DNA of 64,000 nt from JAFEBO01 sp050730655 (GCA_050730655.1 JBOHNL010000005.1:558001-622000); one strand, 5' to 3'. Positions 44,371-52,205 are shown, numbered from the stretch's first letter. Made by a program: numbers and translations. The notes: generated by a model not told the origin, from the sequence alone.

Positions 44371-45846
44371 CTACGCGATCGGCATGTAGAGCTTTGCGAG
44401 GTCGGACCAGAATGTTGGGTAGGTTTTGGCGACGCAGCCGGGGTTCTTGATGAAAACGTTGGGGCGGCGGAGGCCGATGACGGCGAGGCTCATGGCCATG
44501 CGGTGGTCGTCGTAGGTGTCGAACTCGACGCGGCTGGATGCGAGCGTCATATCGCCTTTGGGAGGTGTGATCGCCATGACGTCGTGATCACCCATCACGG
44601 GGCAATCGACTTTGACGTTGAGCTTGGTGAGTTCGTTGCGGAGCGCTTCGATGCGATCGGTCTCTTTGACGCGGAGTGTGCGCAGGCCTCGGAGCAGCGA
44701 CATGCCGGGGGCGAAGCAGGCGACGGCGGCGAGGGTCATCGCGGTGTCGGGCATGGTCGAGAGGTCGGCCATGATCGGCTCGAGTGCGCCCGGGCCGGTG
44801 GTCATCAGGAAGTGATCGCGCTGATCGGGCTCTTCGCGGGCGGAGAGCGGAGTGTTTTGGGTGGCGGGGTTTTGCTCGACGATTGCGCCCATGCGGGCGA
44901 GGAGCGAGGGGAAGCTCGCGTCGCCTTGAAGCGATCGATGCGAGAGACCCGTCAGTTTTGCGGAGGAGCCGGGGTTGATGGCCGCGGCAGCCCAGAAGTA
45001 GGTGGCGCTGCTGGCGTCGGGCTCGACGTCGTAGTCGAACGCGTCGAGGCCGGGGGATTTCCCGGCGGGTGTGCCGACGCGGATGATGCGGAGATCTTCG
45101 GAAGTTTTGACGAGCGCGCCGGCACGCTGGAGCAGGCCGACGGACATTTCGATGTAGGTGGGGCTGGTGATTTCGCCGGTGAGGCGGATGGTGAGGCCTC
45201 CTTCGAGCCAGGGGGCGATGAGAAGGAGAGCCGAGATGAACTGGCTGCTTTGCGTGGTTGGGATATCCAAGACTTTACCGGGGCTTTTTCGAGTCTTGAG
45301 GGGGGTGATGCGGATCGGCGGGCAATCGGGCTTTTCGAGGAAGGTGCACTCGGCGCCGAGCTGCGTGAGGATGCGGCAGAGTTCGCCGATGGGGCGTTCA
45401 CGCATGCGGGCGTTGCCGTCGATTGTGAGCGGGTTTTCGGCGAGGAGCGCGGCGGCGGCGAGAAAGCGCGTTGCGGTGCCGGCGTTGTTGAGATTGAGGG
45501 TGAGACCGGAGGCCGGGACGGGCCAGGTGCCGGATATGCCGCGGATGGTGAGGGTGTCGTCTTCGAGTTTGAAGGTGACGCCGAGTTGCTCGAGTGCGGC
45601 ACGCATGCGGAGCGCGTCGTCTGCTTCGAGGAGTGGGGCGCGGATGTGAGATTCGCCGCTCGCGAGTGCGGCGAGGAGGAGAGCGCGGTTGGTCAGGGAT
45701 TTTGAGCCGGGCGTGCGGAGGGAGAGATTAAAGAGGCCGCGCTTGCCGCGGGGGAGGGGCGGGATGGGGAGAGGATCGGGGAGTTGATCGAGCGGGCGCA
45801 GGAAGACTGCGGCGGGGTGGTCGGGGTTTAGCGGTGGTTCGGTCAC
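44371..45846 (-). CDS. aroA: 3-phosphoshikimate 1-carboxyvinyltransferase (EPSP synthase)
   Basis: 491 residues; transfers enolpyruvyl from PEP to shikimate-3-phosphate in chorismate synthesis. Signatures: LRTPGSKSLTNRALLLAAL, LNLNNAGTATRFLAAAALL, RERPIGEL, TTQSSQFISALLLIAPWL, VEPDASSATYFWAAAAI, VKETDRIEALRNEL and DTYDDHRMAMSLAVIGL. About 50 residues longer than E. coli AroA, partly a Pro-rich N-terminal extension (about 1-40) and an insert in the second half (QNPATQNTPLSAREEPDQ). No strong Shine-Dalgarno seen. REP units lie on both sides. Confidence 0.96.
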   Translation of the reverse strand: MTEPPLNPDHPAAVFLRPLDQLPDPLPIPPLPRGKRGLFNLSLRTPGSKSLTNRALLLAALASGESHIRAPLLEADDALRMRAALEQLGVTFKLEDDTLTIRGISGTWPVPASGLTLNLNNAGTATRFLAAAALLAENPLTIDGNARMRERPIGELCRILTQLGAECTFLEKPDCPPIRITPLKTRKSPGKVLDIPTTQSSQFISALLLIAPWLEGGLTIRLTGEITSPTYIEMSVGLLQRAGALVKTSEDLRIIRVGTPAGKSPGLDAFDYDVEPDASSATYFWAAAAINPGSSAKLTGLSHRSLQGDASFPSLLARMGAIVEQNPATQNTPLSAREEPDQRDHFLMTTGPGALEPIMADLSTMPDTAMTLAAVACFAPGMSLLRGLRTLRVKETDRIEALRNELTKLNVKVDCPVMGDHDVMAITPPKGDMTLASSRVEFDTYDDHRMAMSLAVIGLRRPNVFIKNPGCVAKTYPTFWSDLAKLYMPIA

Positions 45847-45864
45847 GTGCGCGGGATTCTAACG

Positions 45865-45995
45865 GTGCCTGAAGGCGGGGAAGGGGAAGCCCGTTGAAAC
45901 GGGCTGAAAGGCGAAGGCAAAAAGGAGAATTCGCGGGCTCGTTTACCACGCCTGAAGGCGTGGCCTAGAAGCGAGCAAGCCTGCTGAAGCAGGCT
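45865..45995 (+). repeat. three-hairpin REP unit U2 with RAYT-tail homology
   Basis: Mini-hairpin GCC-TGAA-GGC (45867-45876), hairpin A (45888-45905), hairpin B (45946-45963), spacer CCTAGAAGCGAGCA and hairpin C AGCCTGCTGAAGCAGGCT (45978-45995). The first 30 bases match the last codons of the RAYT gene with a single difference, so U2 looks like a copy taken together with a RAYT 3' end. Confidence 0.88.
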
Positions 45996-46140
45996 GAAAG
46001 GCAAAGAGCCCAGCGATACGCACGATTGTCGCAGTTGGCGATTTTGCGAGCGGTATGTGTGTTGGGCGGCGTACTTGGTGGAAGGCGACCTCGCGCAGGA
46101 GGAATGTGACATTGGCTTGATCTAGCCGGCCTTGGTTTTC

Positions 46141-46232
46141 AGGCCGTCTTGCGGCCTTGCTCGCTTGTAGCCCACGCCTTCAGGCGTGGGTTTGCGCGGC
46201 GCATTTTTTCTGCCAGCCCGTTTCAACGGGCT
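46141..46232 (-). repeat. three-hairpin REP unit U3, inverted, upstream of RAYT
   Basis: Read on the minus strand: hairpin A AGCCCGTTGAAACGGGCT (46232-46215), hairpin B CCCACGCC-TGAA-GGCGTGGG (46190-46171), spacer CTACAAGCGAGCA, and a variant hairpin C AGGCCG / CGGCCT (46157-46141). Inverted relative to U4 on the other side of the RAYT gene. Confidence 0.85.
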
Positions 46233-46256
46233 TGGATTGATGTTGTAATCTGGGGC

Positions 46257-46700
46257 ATGCCGCGGAATGTTTATTGGGAGATGTATTTTCATCTCGTGTG
46301 GCGAACGAAGACCAGCGTGCCGCTATTGACGGCAGGGGTTGAGCCGTTGACGCAGAAGTACCTGGTTCATCGCGCGTTGGAAACGCAGGGTGTGTTGGTG
46401 CACGCGGTGGGCGGGATCGAAGATCATGTGCACATGGCGGTGAGTCTGCCGCCGACAGTTGAGCCGGCAAAATGGATTGGAGATTTGAAGGGCGCGTGTT
46501 CGCACGAGATCAATCGAGCGTGCGGGGCGGGGACGTTGGCGTGGCAGACCGGGTATGGCATTGTGACGTTTGGGAAGGGAGATTTGCCGTGGGTGTTGGA
46601 ATACATCCGGAATCAGCGCGAGCATCATCAACGCGGGACGGTTGTTGAGAGGTTGGAGGAGATTGAGGTGCCTGAAGGCGGGGAGGGGGAAGCCCGTTGA
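46257..46700 (+). CDS. REP-associated tyrosine transposase (RAYT, Y1/HUH)
   Basis: 147 residues from ATG 46257. The Y1 transposase (IS200-like) fold is shown by YFHLVWRTKT (10-19), the HUH motif H57-V-H59 (EDHVHMAVS), and the catalytic Tyr Y116 in EYIRNQREHH. Usual length for the family is about 130-180. The last ten residues (VPEGGEGEAR) and the stop are REP sequence: the TGA stop (46698-46700) is the loop of hairpin A of unit U4. TGGGGC precedes the ATG, a weak ribosome site, consistent with low expression. Role: binding, cleavage and rearrangement of REP hairpins, by family knowledge. Confidence 0.92.
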   Translation: MPRNVYWEMYFHLVWRTKTSVPLLTAGVEPLTQKYLVHRALETQGVLVHAVGGIEDHVHMAVSLPPTVEPAKWIGDLKGACSHEINRACGAGTLAWQTGYGIVTFGKGDLPWVLEYIRNQREHHQRGTVVERLEEIEVPEGGEGEAR

Positions 46701-46798
46701 AACGGGCTGGGATGCAAAAGGCAAAGAAGAGAATTTGTGGGTTCGATTACCACGCCTGAAGGCGTGGCCATAAGCGGGCAAGCCTGCTGAAGCAGGCT
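46670..46798 (+). repeat. three-hairpin REP unit U4, overlapping the RAYT 3' end
   Basis: Mini-hairpin GCC-TGAA-GGC (46670-46679), hairpin A (46691-46708), hairpin B (46750-46767), spacer CCATAAGCGGGCA, hairpin C AGCCTGCTGAAGCAGGCT (46781-46798). The strongest match to U2. Confidence 0.88.
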
Positions 46799-46890
46799 GA
46801 AATGCGAGGCATGATTCGAAGTCGTCGAAACGACGGAAGATCAAATGCCGACGTGAATTTGCAACGAAGAAATTGGAGTGCGATTGTGAG

Positions 46891-47229
46891 CTACTCGTCG
46901 GCGCTGGCTTCGCCTTCGCGGCGGAAGATTGCGACGACGTCTTCGATGGGAATCACGAAGAGGCGGTTGTCGCCTTCGAACTCGACGGGGATGGCGTGCT
47001 TGGGGTTGAAGAGGACGCGGTCGTATTGCTCGATTGAGTAGTCGTCATCGCGCTCAACTTGGCGGCTGATGGCGACCACGCGGCCCGTGATCGTGGGGAT
47101 TTCGATTTTGTCGGGGAGATGGATGCCGGTCTTGGTCTGCTTTTTGTCGGCGTCTTTGCGGATGAGAACGCGCTTGCCGACCGGTTCGACGATCTCGAGA
47201 GTGGACTTGCGGGAGGACTTGGAGGTCAT
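46891..47229 (-). CDS. GroES-like co-chaperonin, divergent
   Basis: 112 residues with the Cpn10 plan: VEPVGKRVLIRKD at the start, a mobile-loop region KKQTKTGIHLPDKIEIPTIT, GRVVAISRQ, YDRVLFNPKHAIPVEFEGDN (roof and core strand) and RLFVIPIEDVVAIFR at the end. The mobile loop lacks the usual GGIVL that contacts GroEL, and no groEL is adjacent, so it may be a specialised paralogue. ATG 47229 has no Shine-Dalgarno; a 7-bp repeat array lies directly upstream. Divergent from apt. Confidence 0.85.
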   Translation of the reverse strand: MTSKSSRKSTLEIVEPVGKRVLIRKDADKKQTKTGIHLPDKIEIPTITGRVVAISRQVERDDDYSIEQYDRVLFNPKHAIPVEFEGDNRLFVIPIEDVVAIFRREGEASADE

Positions 47230-47242
47230 GGAAGGAGAATAG

Positions 47243-47424
<182 letters not shown>

Positions 47425-47536
47425 TCGGAATGCAGAACGTGGGGTAGGGGGCGGGGGTGGTAGGATGTTTGTTCGGCGTTCGAAGGGCGCGGCGTGCGGC
47501 CCGGCGCTTGGGTTCTGAATTTCTGTTGCTGCTTGT

Positions 47537-48055
47537 ATGAAACAACTCACCGATCTCATTCGCGACGTTCCGGATTTTCCCAAGCCGGGGATTTTGTTCA
47601 AGGACTTCACGCCGCTGCTGGCGGATCCGCAGGGGCTGGCGCTCGCGGTGGAGTTGATGGCGAATCCGTTTCGGGGGAAGGGCGTTGAGCTTGTCGTGGG
47701 GGCGGAGAGCCGCGGGTTTATTTTTGGGACGGCGATTGCGCAGGCGTTGTCGGCGGGGTTTGTGCCGATTCGCAAGCCGGGGAAACTGCCGCGGAGTGTG
47801 CACGGGGCGGATTACGCGCTTGAGTACGGGACGGATCGGCTCGAGATTCACACGGATGCGATGACGCCGGGGAAGCGTGTGCTCGTTGTCGACGATTTAT
47901 TGGCGACCGGCGGAACGCTTGCGGCGTGCTGTGAGCTCGTGAAGAAGTGTGGGGCGGAGATCGCGGGAATCGCGGTGTTGATTGAGCTGGTGGCGCTCAA
48001 AGGCAAAGAGAAGATTGCGAAGTATGGGCCGGTGGGGGCGGCGATTCGGTATTGA
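47537..48055 (+). CDS. apt: adenine phosphoribosyltransferase
   Basis: 172 residues; purine salvage, adenine plus PRPP to AMP. Matches the family throughout: LIRDVPDFPKPGILFKDFTP, GAESRGFIFG, FVPIRKPGKLP, and the PRPP-binding loop VLVVDDLLATGGT. Length is standard. ATG 47537 has no obvious Shine-Dalgarno. The upstream gap is filled by the heptamer array. Confidence 0.97.
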   Translation: MKQLTDLIRDVPDFPKPGILFKDFTPLLADPQGLALAVELMANPFRGKGVELVVGAESRGFIFGTAIAQALSAGFVPIRKPGKLPRSVHGADYALEYGTDRLEIHTDAMTPGKRVLVVDDLLATGGTLAACCELVKKCGAEIAGIAVLIELVALKGKEKIAKYGPVGAAIRY

Positions 48056-48103
48056 GAGGCAGAGCTGACAGCCTTCAGCATTCAGCTATCAGCCAAACAA
48101 GCA

Positions 48104-48499
48104 TCAGGCGCGGTATTGGTCGGCGCTGACTTGCTCGAGCCAGGTGACGGGGCTGCCGTTGAGTTTTTCTTGGATGGCGATGTGGGTCATTGCGGTGGTG
48201 GGGGTTGCGCCGTGCCAGTGTTTTTCGTTGGGGGGGATCCAGACGACGTCGCCGGGGTTTAGTTCTTGGATTGTGCCGCCTGAGGTTTGGGCCCAGCCTT
48301 TGCCAGCGGTGATGATGAGAGTTTGGCCGAGTGGATGAGTGTGCCAGGCGGTGCGGGCGCCGGGATCGAAGGTGACTCGTGCGCTTGAGACGCGCGCGGG
48401 GTCGGGGGCGTCGATGATCGGGTCGATGCGGACGGTGCCGGTGAACCACACTGCTGGGCCGGGATTGGAGGGTTGGGAGTTCGCTCGGGTGATTTGCAT
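48104..48499 (-). CDS. cupin-domain protein
   Basis: 131 residues, single cupin: GARTAWHTHPLGQTLIITAG (motif 1 with HxH and a Gln where Glu is common), then a closing PGDVVWIPPNEKHWHGATPT (motif 2 with His) and MTHIAIQE. This is the small quercetinase/carboxymuconolactone-associated cupin type. AAGGACC precedes ATG 48499. Metal-dependent enzyme or sensor; substrate unknown. Its upstream gap is packed with repeats. Confidence 0.88.
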   Translation of the reverse strand: MQITRANSQPSNPGPAVWFTGTVRIDPIIDAPDPARVSSARVTFDPGARTAWHTHPLGQTLIITAGKGWAQTSGGTIQELNPGDVVWIPPNEKHWHGATPTTAMTHIAIQEKLNGSPVTWLEQVSADQYRA

Positions 48500-48536
48500 T
48501 TGGTGGTCCTTGGCGTTCGGCGAGGTTGTATGCAAC

Positions 48537-48565
48537 GGCCCTTCGCTGCGCTTGGGCTCGTACGG
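48537..48565 (-). repeat. TACGAGCCCGA dispersed repeat, copy 3 (inverted)
   Basis: GGCCCTTCGCTGCGCTTGGG followed by CTCGTACGG, reverse orientation, 40 bases upstream of the cupin start. Confidence 0.75.
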
Positions 48566-48640
48566 TCAGGTGCGGGTGGCTTTGTGGTTTGGCAGGAACC
48601 CGGTGAATACTGGAAATGCTTGCGAATGGCCGGTTGCTGA

Positions 48641-48667
48641 CCGTACGAGCCCGAGCGAAGCGACGGG
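48641..48667 (+). repeat. TACGAGCCCGA dispersed repeat, copy 4
   Basis: CCGTACGAGCCCGAGCGAAG followed by CGACGGG, with changes in the second half relative to copy 1. Confidence 0.75.
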
Positions 48668-48731
48668 TGGACGCGTCGAAAAGGGCGGCGGCTTTGGAGT
48701 TCCCGGTACCCGCGTTGCAGGCGATTGCAAC

Positions 48732-48760
48732 GGCCCTTCGATGCGCTTGGGCTCGTACGG
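48732..48760 (-). repeat. TACGAGCCCGA dispersed repeat, copy 5 (inverted)
   Basis: GGCCCTTCGATGCGCTTGGG followed by CTCGTACGG; one base different from copy 3 over this length. Confidence 0.75.
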
Positions 48761-48769
48761 CTAGCCGTG

Positions 48770-48868
48770 GCACGCTTTCAGCGTGCGGAGATTTCATCAA
48801 CGTGTACCGTGGGTGTCGCTCGAAGACTCGCTCCACCCACTGCTCGAATCTTTCAGCCTATTCGGGCT
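48770..48868 (-). repeat. GTGGGTGGAGCGAG element, copy 2 (inverted)
   Basis: GCACGC-TTTCA-GCGTGC (48770-48786), CCGTGGGTG / CACCCACTG (48807-48815 and 48834-48842, one mismatch), and AGCC / GGCT (48855-48868): the same three stems as copy 1 in reverse order. Confidence 0.7.
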
Positions 48869-48959
48869 GCAAACCAGTCGCGACGAAGTTCGACACGGCC
48901 CAAATTCGCGACGCGAGGCATGAGTTCCCTCGGGGAGGGGGCTTCGGAGTTGCGCGAGG

Positions 48960-50174
48960 TTACTTTGCGGCGGGCTGGGCTTCGGCTTCTTCGGCGGCTT
49001 TTTCGAGCGCTTTGTGTTTGATGTCGGCATCGTTCATTGGGGCGCGCTCGACGACGCGGAGGCCGGCGGGGATGGGGACGCCTTCGGCGCCGGCGGCGAT
49101 GACCAGCCTGGCGGTGACGCCGGGATTTCCGGGGCCGACGACGATGAGGACGATGCGCGCGACGCGGACGTCGCCGCTGGGGAGATCCTTGCCGGTGTCG
49201 AAGTTCGCGATCGTGAAGGTCGTGCGTGCGCCGGGCCGGCTGACGCGCTTGTTATCAAAGAGCGGCTGGCGCTGAAGGGCCGGATGATCGCCGCCCCGAA
49301 TGAGCGTGCCGGTGACGCGGACCGTATCGGGAGCGGACATGGAGATTTCGATTTGGAAGGCGGCGAGTGAACGTGAGCCGACATCGAGCATGATGTCGTA
49401 CGTGAGGATGCGGGTTTCGCTGACAGCGAGCGGCGCGGCAGGTGCAGCAGCGCGCAGGGCGTCGCGGCGGGATTCGAACTCTGCGGGAGCGAAACCTGAC
49501 GCGTCGTCCTTGTTTGCGGAGTCGGCAAGGCGTCCGTCGAGCGCAGATGTTTGATCGGGCTCGGCGCCGACGACCTGCGCGGCGATGCGGTTGACTTCAT
49601 CGAATTCGCTGACGCGGACGCCGCTGGATTTGAAGCCGGGTGATTTCTGGGCGAAGGAGGCAGGTGAGCGTTCGGCCTTGCGGGCGAGGTTGAGCACGTC
49701 GAGGATGGTCGGATTTGCGGGGACGGCGGATGCAAACTTGGCTTCGGTGTGCGGCGCGGCGCTTGGAACATTTGAGGCGGCCGCGGCCGGTGAGGCGGTT
49801 TCTGCTGCGGAGGCGAGCGTGCGGTCGGCCTCGAGCTTTTTCTTTTCTTTCTCTGCCGCGGCGACGCGGGCGAAGGCGCTTTCTGCCGCGAGTTGCTTAT
49901 TGCGCGAGTTCATGAAGAGCATGAAGGTTGCGGCAAGCGCGAGGACGGCGGCGATCTGGAAGCCGCGCCAGAAGCCGGCGTTGTGGGCAGTCTTGCGGCG
50001 GTGAGCATTGAGGGAGTGCAGGACGCGCGCGTCGGCTTCGTGAGAAACTTCGAGCGATGGGCCGAAGGCTTCGCGCAGTTCAGCGAGGGCGCGCGGAGCG
50101 AGCACGGGGTCGGGGAGTTGATCGCCGGCTTGGGCTTCAGCGTCGATCGGGGGTTGGGTCGGATTGCTTGCCAT
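48960..50174 (-). CDS. single-pass membrane protein, probable anti-sigma partner
   Basis: 404 residues: a cytoplasmic N-terminus of about 66 residues, one membrane helix (about 67-89, FWRGFQIAAVLALAATFMLF), a charged Ala/Lys/Glu coiled region, then a long extracytoplasmic part with beta character (ILTYDIMLDVGSRSLAAFQI, TFTIANFDTGKDLPSGDVRV). It lies 63 bp after an ECF sigma factor gene, the position of membrane anti-sigma factors. There is no zinc-binding HxxxCxxC motif, so the role rests on position and topology. Confidence 0.7.
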   Translation of the reverse strand: MASNPTQPPIDAEAQAGDQLPDPVLAPRALAELREAFGPSLEVSHEADARVLHSLNAHRRKTAHNAGFWRGFQIAAVLALAATFMLFMNSRNKQLAAESAFARVAAAEKEKKKLEADRTLASAAETASPAAAASNVPSAAPHTEAKFASAVPANPTILDVLNLARKAERSPASFAQKSPGFKSSGVRVSEFDEVNRIAAQVVGAEPDQTSALDGRLADSANKDDASGFAPAEFESRRDALRAAAPAAPLAVSETRILTYDIMLDVGSRSLAAFQIEISMSAPDTVRVTGTLIRGGDHPALQRQPLFDNKRVSRPGARTTFTIANFDTGKDLPSGDVRVARIVLIVVGPGNPGVTARLVIAAGAEGVPIPAGLRVVERAPMNDADIKHKALEKAAEEAEAQPAAK

Positions 50175-50237
50175 TAGAGACGAAAAAGTGGCCGGATTTG
50201 GTGGCCAGTGCTGGAGCGCGCCGGCCGCGGGGGAGGT

Positions 50238-50936
50238 TCACTCGGGGGTTGGTTCGTGGGGAGGTGTTTGCGTTGTATTTGCGGGATATGAGGGGTCGCC
50301 GTCGAAAAGCTGGCTGGTTTTCGGGTCTTGGCGGAGCGTGGCGATGGCCTGATGGATGCGGCTTTTGACGGTGCCGATCGGGATTTCGAGAACGGCGGCG
50401 ATCTCGCGGAGGGAGAGGTCGTTTACGAAGCGGAGGATGAGAACTTCGCGCTGGCCTTCTGGGAGATCGGCGACGACTTTTTCGATCGGGCGCGGCCCGG
50501 TTTCGGGGGAGGCGGGGGAGGATTTTCCGGCGGTGTCGTGACCGGGCGAGAGAGCGACCATGCGGTCTTTGCGGCGGATGGTCAGCGCGATGTTGCGGAC
50601 GGCGGGGTAGAGGAAGGTTGAGAGTTTGGACGTGAGGCGGAGCGTCGGGAGTTTCTTGACGAGGTAGGCGAAGGTGTCCTGAAGGACATCGAGAGCTTCG
50701 GATTCATCGCGTGTGTAGCGGCGAGCGACGCTGACCACGAATGAGCGGTGACGCTTGTAGAGAGCGAGAAAGGCTTCTTCATCACCTCGGGATGCGAGGC
50801 CGACGAGGAGAGCATCGGCGCGAGGATCGTCATCGCGGGTTGTAGAAACTGGCGCGGGGAATTTGATCGGCGCGGGGCCGCCCTCGGCGTCGCCGGTGAT
50901 GTGGAGTCGGGGTTGTGGGTCGCTGGGGCGTTCCAT
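50238..50936 (-). CDS. ECF-type RNA polymerase sigma factor
   Basis: 232 residues from ATG 50936. Region 2 at about 52-97 (EEAFLALYKRHRSFVVSVAR, ALDVLQDTFAYLVKK) and region 4 at about 158-205 (LPEGQREVLILRFVNDLSLR, EIAAVLEIPIGTVKSRIHQA). An N-terminal extension of about 40 residues and a Pro/Thr-rich C-terminal tail are unusual. It follows oppB by 29 bp and precedes the probable anti-sigma gene by 63 bp, so it is probably in the same transcript. The longer upstream frame is antisense-like filler. Confidence 0.93.
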   Translation of the reverse strand: MERPSDPQPRLHITGDAEGGPAPIKFPAPVSTTRDDDPRADALLVGLASRGDEEAFLALYKRHRSFVVSVARRYTRDESEALDVLQDTFAYLVKKLPTLRLTSKLSTFLYPAVRNIALTIRRKDRMVALSPGHDTAGKSSPASPETGPRPIEKVVADLPEGQREVLILRFVNDLSLREIAAVLEIPIGTVKSRIHQAIATLRQDPKTSQLFDGDPSYPANTTQTPPHEPTPE

Positions 50937-50965
50937 GCCGAGTGAAGTGGGGAGCTGGCTACAGC

Positions 50966-51973
50966 CTACTCGATTCTCGGGTCGGCCCAGCGGTAGAGGA
51001 CATCGACGATCAGATTGAAGATGATGAGCATGGAGGCGTAGATCAGGACGACTCCGATGATGAGGAAGAGGTCTTTGTTCTGAACGGCGTTGACGAAATG
51101 CTGTCCCATGCCGGGAATAACGAAAACGCGCTCGACGACGAAGGAGCCGGTCATGGCGTATGCCGCGGCTGGGCCGAGGTAGCTGAGGACGGGAAGAAAG
51201 GCGTTTTTGAGAGCGTGTTTGAAGAGGACGGAGGTTTCGGAGACGCCCTTGGCGCGGGCGGTGCGGATGTAGTCGGATTGGAGTTGCTCGATCATGCCGA
51301 GGCGCGTGAGGCGGGCGATGTAGGCGGCGAAGGGAAGACTGAGCGTGAAGGCGGGGAGGAGGAGATCGATGGGCCTGCCCCAACTCGGGATGCGGCCCCA
51401 GCCGAGGAGGACGGGGAAGATGAGCAGGAGCGCGGCGCCGATGACGAAGGTCGGAAGGCTGATGCCGATGAGCGCAATGGCGAGGGTGAGGAAATCGGTG
51501 ATGGAGTTTGGTTTGACGGCGCCGGCGACACCGGCGATGACGCCGATGACGAGCGCGATGAGGATGGCGGTTGCGCCGAGGGCCATCGAGACTGGGAGCG
51601 CGCTTGCGATGATTTCGTTGACGCGTTGATCGCGATATTGGAGTGAGGGGCCAAGATCGAAGATGAGGCGGGCGGGTGGTGCATGGCCGGCGGCTTCGGC
51701 GGCGAGTGCGGCTTCGTGGGCGCGGCCGCTGACTGTGTCGCGGAGGAATTTGAAGCCGGAGGCGTTGTCGAGGTAGGACCAGTAGAAGGACCAGAAGCTG
51801 TCGAGGCGATATTGGGCCTGCATGGCCGCGACGACTTCGGGGGCGGGGCGGCGGCCTTCGGGGTTTTCGAGAGGGTTGCCGGGGATTCGCCACGCGAGCG
51901 TGAGCGTGAGCGTGTAGATCACGGCGAGGATGATCGGAAGCTGGATGAGGCGGCGGAGGATCAGGCCGAGCAT
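50966..51973 (-). CDS. oligopeptide/dipeptide ABC transporter permease (OppB/DppB type)
   Basis: 335 residues with six membrane helices. First helix RRLIQLPIILAVIYTLTLTL; the coupling loop motif TARAKGVSETSVLFKHALKN contacts the ATPase; the end VERVFVIPGMGQHFVNAVQN, then DLFLIIGVVLIYASMLIIFN, is typical of OppB. GGAGGAGCACC before ATG 51973 is a strong ribosome site, so GTG/ATG codons further upstream are unlikely. No OppC, OppD or OppF is present downstream; the next gene is a sigma factor. It must pair with subunits encoded elsewhere, or the run is a rearranged operon. Confidence 0.93.
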   Translation of the reverse strand: MLGLILRRLIQLPIILAVIYTLTLTLAWRIPGNPLENPEGRRPAPEVVAAMQAQYRLDSFWSFYWSYLDNASGFKFLRDTVSGRAHEAALAAEAAGHAPPARLIFDLGPSLQYRDQRVNEIIASALPVSMALGATAILIALVIGVIAGVAGAVKPNSITDFLTLAIALIGISLPTFVIGAALLLIFPVLLGWGRIPSWGRPIDLLLPAFTLSLPFAAYIARLTRLGMIEQLQSDYIRTARAKGVSETSVLFKHALKNAFLPVLSYLGPAAAYAMTGSFVVERVFVIPGMGQHFVNAVQNKDLFLIIGVVLIYASMLIIFNLIVDVLYRWADPRIE

Positions 51974-51994
51974 GGTGCTCCTCCGGGAAGACAT

Positions 51995-52203
51995 TCAATA
52001 CGGAGGGCCACGGAGGACCACGGAGGGGAAGACCGAGAAAGGCGGAGGAGTTCACCACAGAGGCACAGAGGCACGGAGAAGAAGGAGAGTGGGTGAAGGC
52101 GAAAAGAGGGCGGAGAGAGGGGTCGCGGTGAGGCGTCCGTGAAAAACTCTTTGGCGGTCTTTCTCTTCTCTGTGTCTCTGTGTCTCTGTGGTGAATGTCT
52201 TCC
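51995..52203. repeat. ACCACGGAGG repeats forming a long inverted repeat
   Basis: A direct copy (CGGAGGGCCACGGAGGACCA, then the arm 52051-52082) and an inverted copy (52164-52195). The arms are 32 bases and pair at 29 positions, with an 81-base loop. It occupies the gap between the oppA stop and the oppB start. Confidence 0.85.
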
Positions 52204-52205
52204 TA

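Larger units (their letters stand above)
46141..46798 (+). mobile_element. REPtron: RAYT gene between inverted REP units
   Basis: A 660-base module made of inverted unit U3, the RAYT gene and direct unit U4. This is the arrangement described for bacterial REP/RAYT systems, in which the tyrosine HUH protein binds and cuts single-stranded REP hairpins. Two further non-autonomous units lie within 2.1 kb (U1, U2). No target duplication or IS200-type ends are needed for this class. Confidence 0.8.
48500..48959. other. repeat-dense intergenic region
   Basis: About 460 bases that are almost entirely repeats: TACGAGCCCGA copies at 48537-48565 (inverted), 48641-48667 (direct) and 48732-48760 (inverted), and an inverted copy of the GTGGGTGGAGCGAG element at 48770-48868. 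No coding frame is credible. Confidence 0.75.

Noticed and set aside
44138..46798. CRISPR-like palindromic repeats
   Set aside because: Hairpins of three different stems with irregular spacing and a RAYT gene fit REP elements better.
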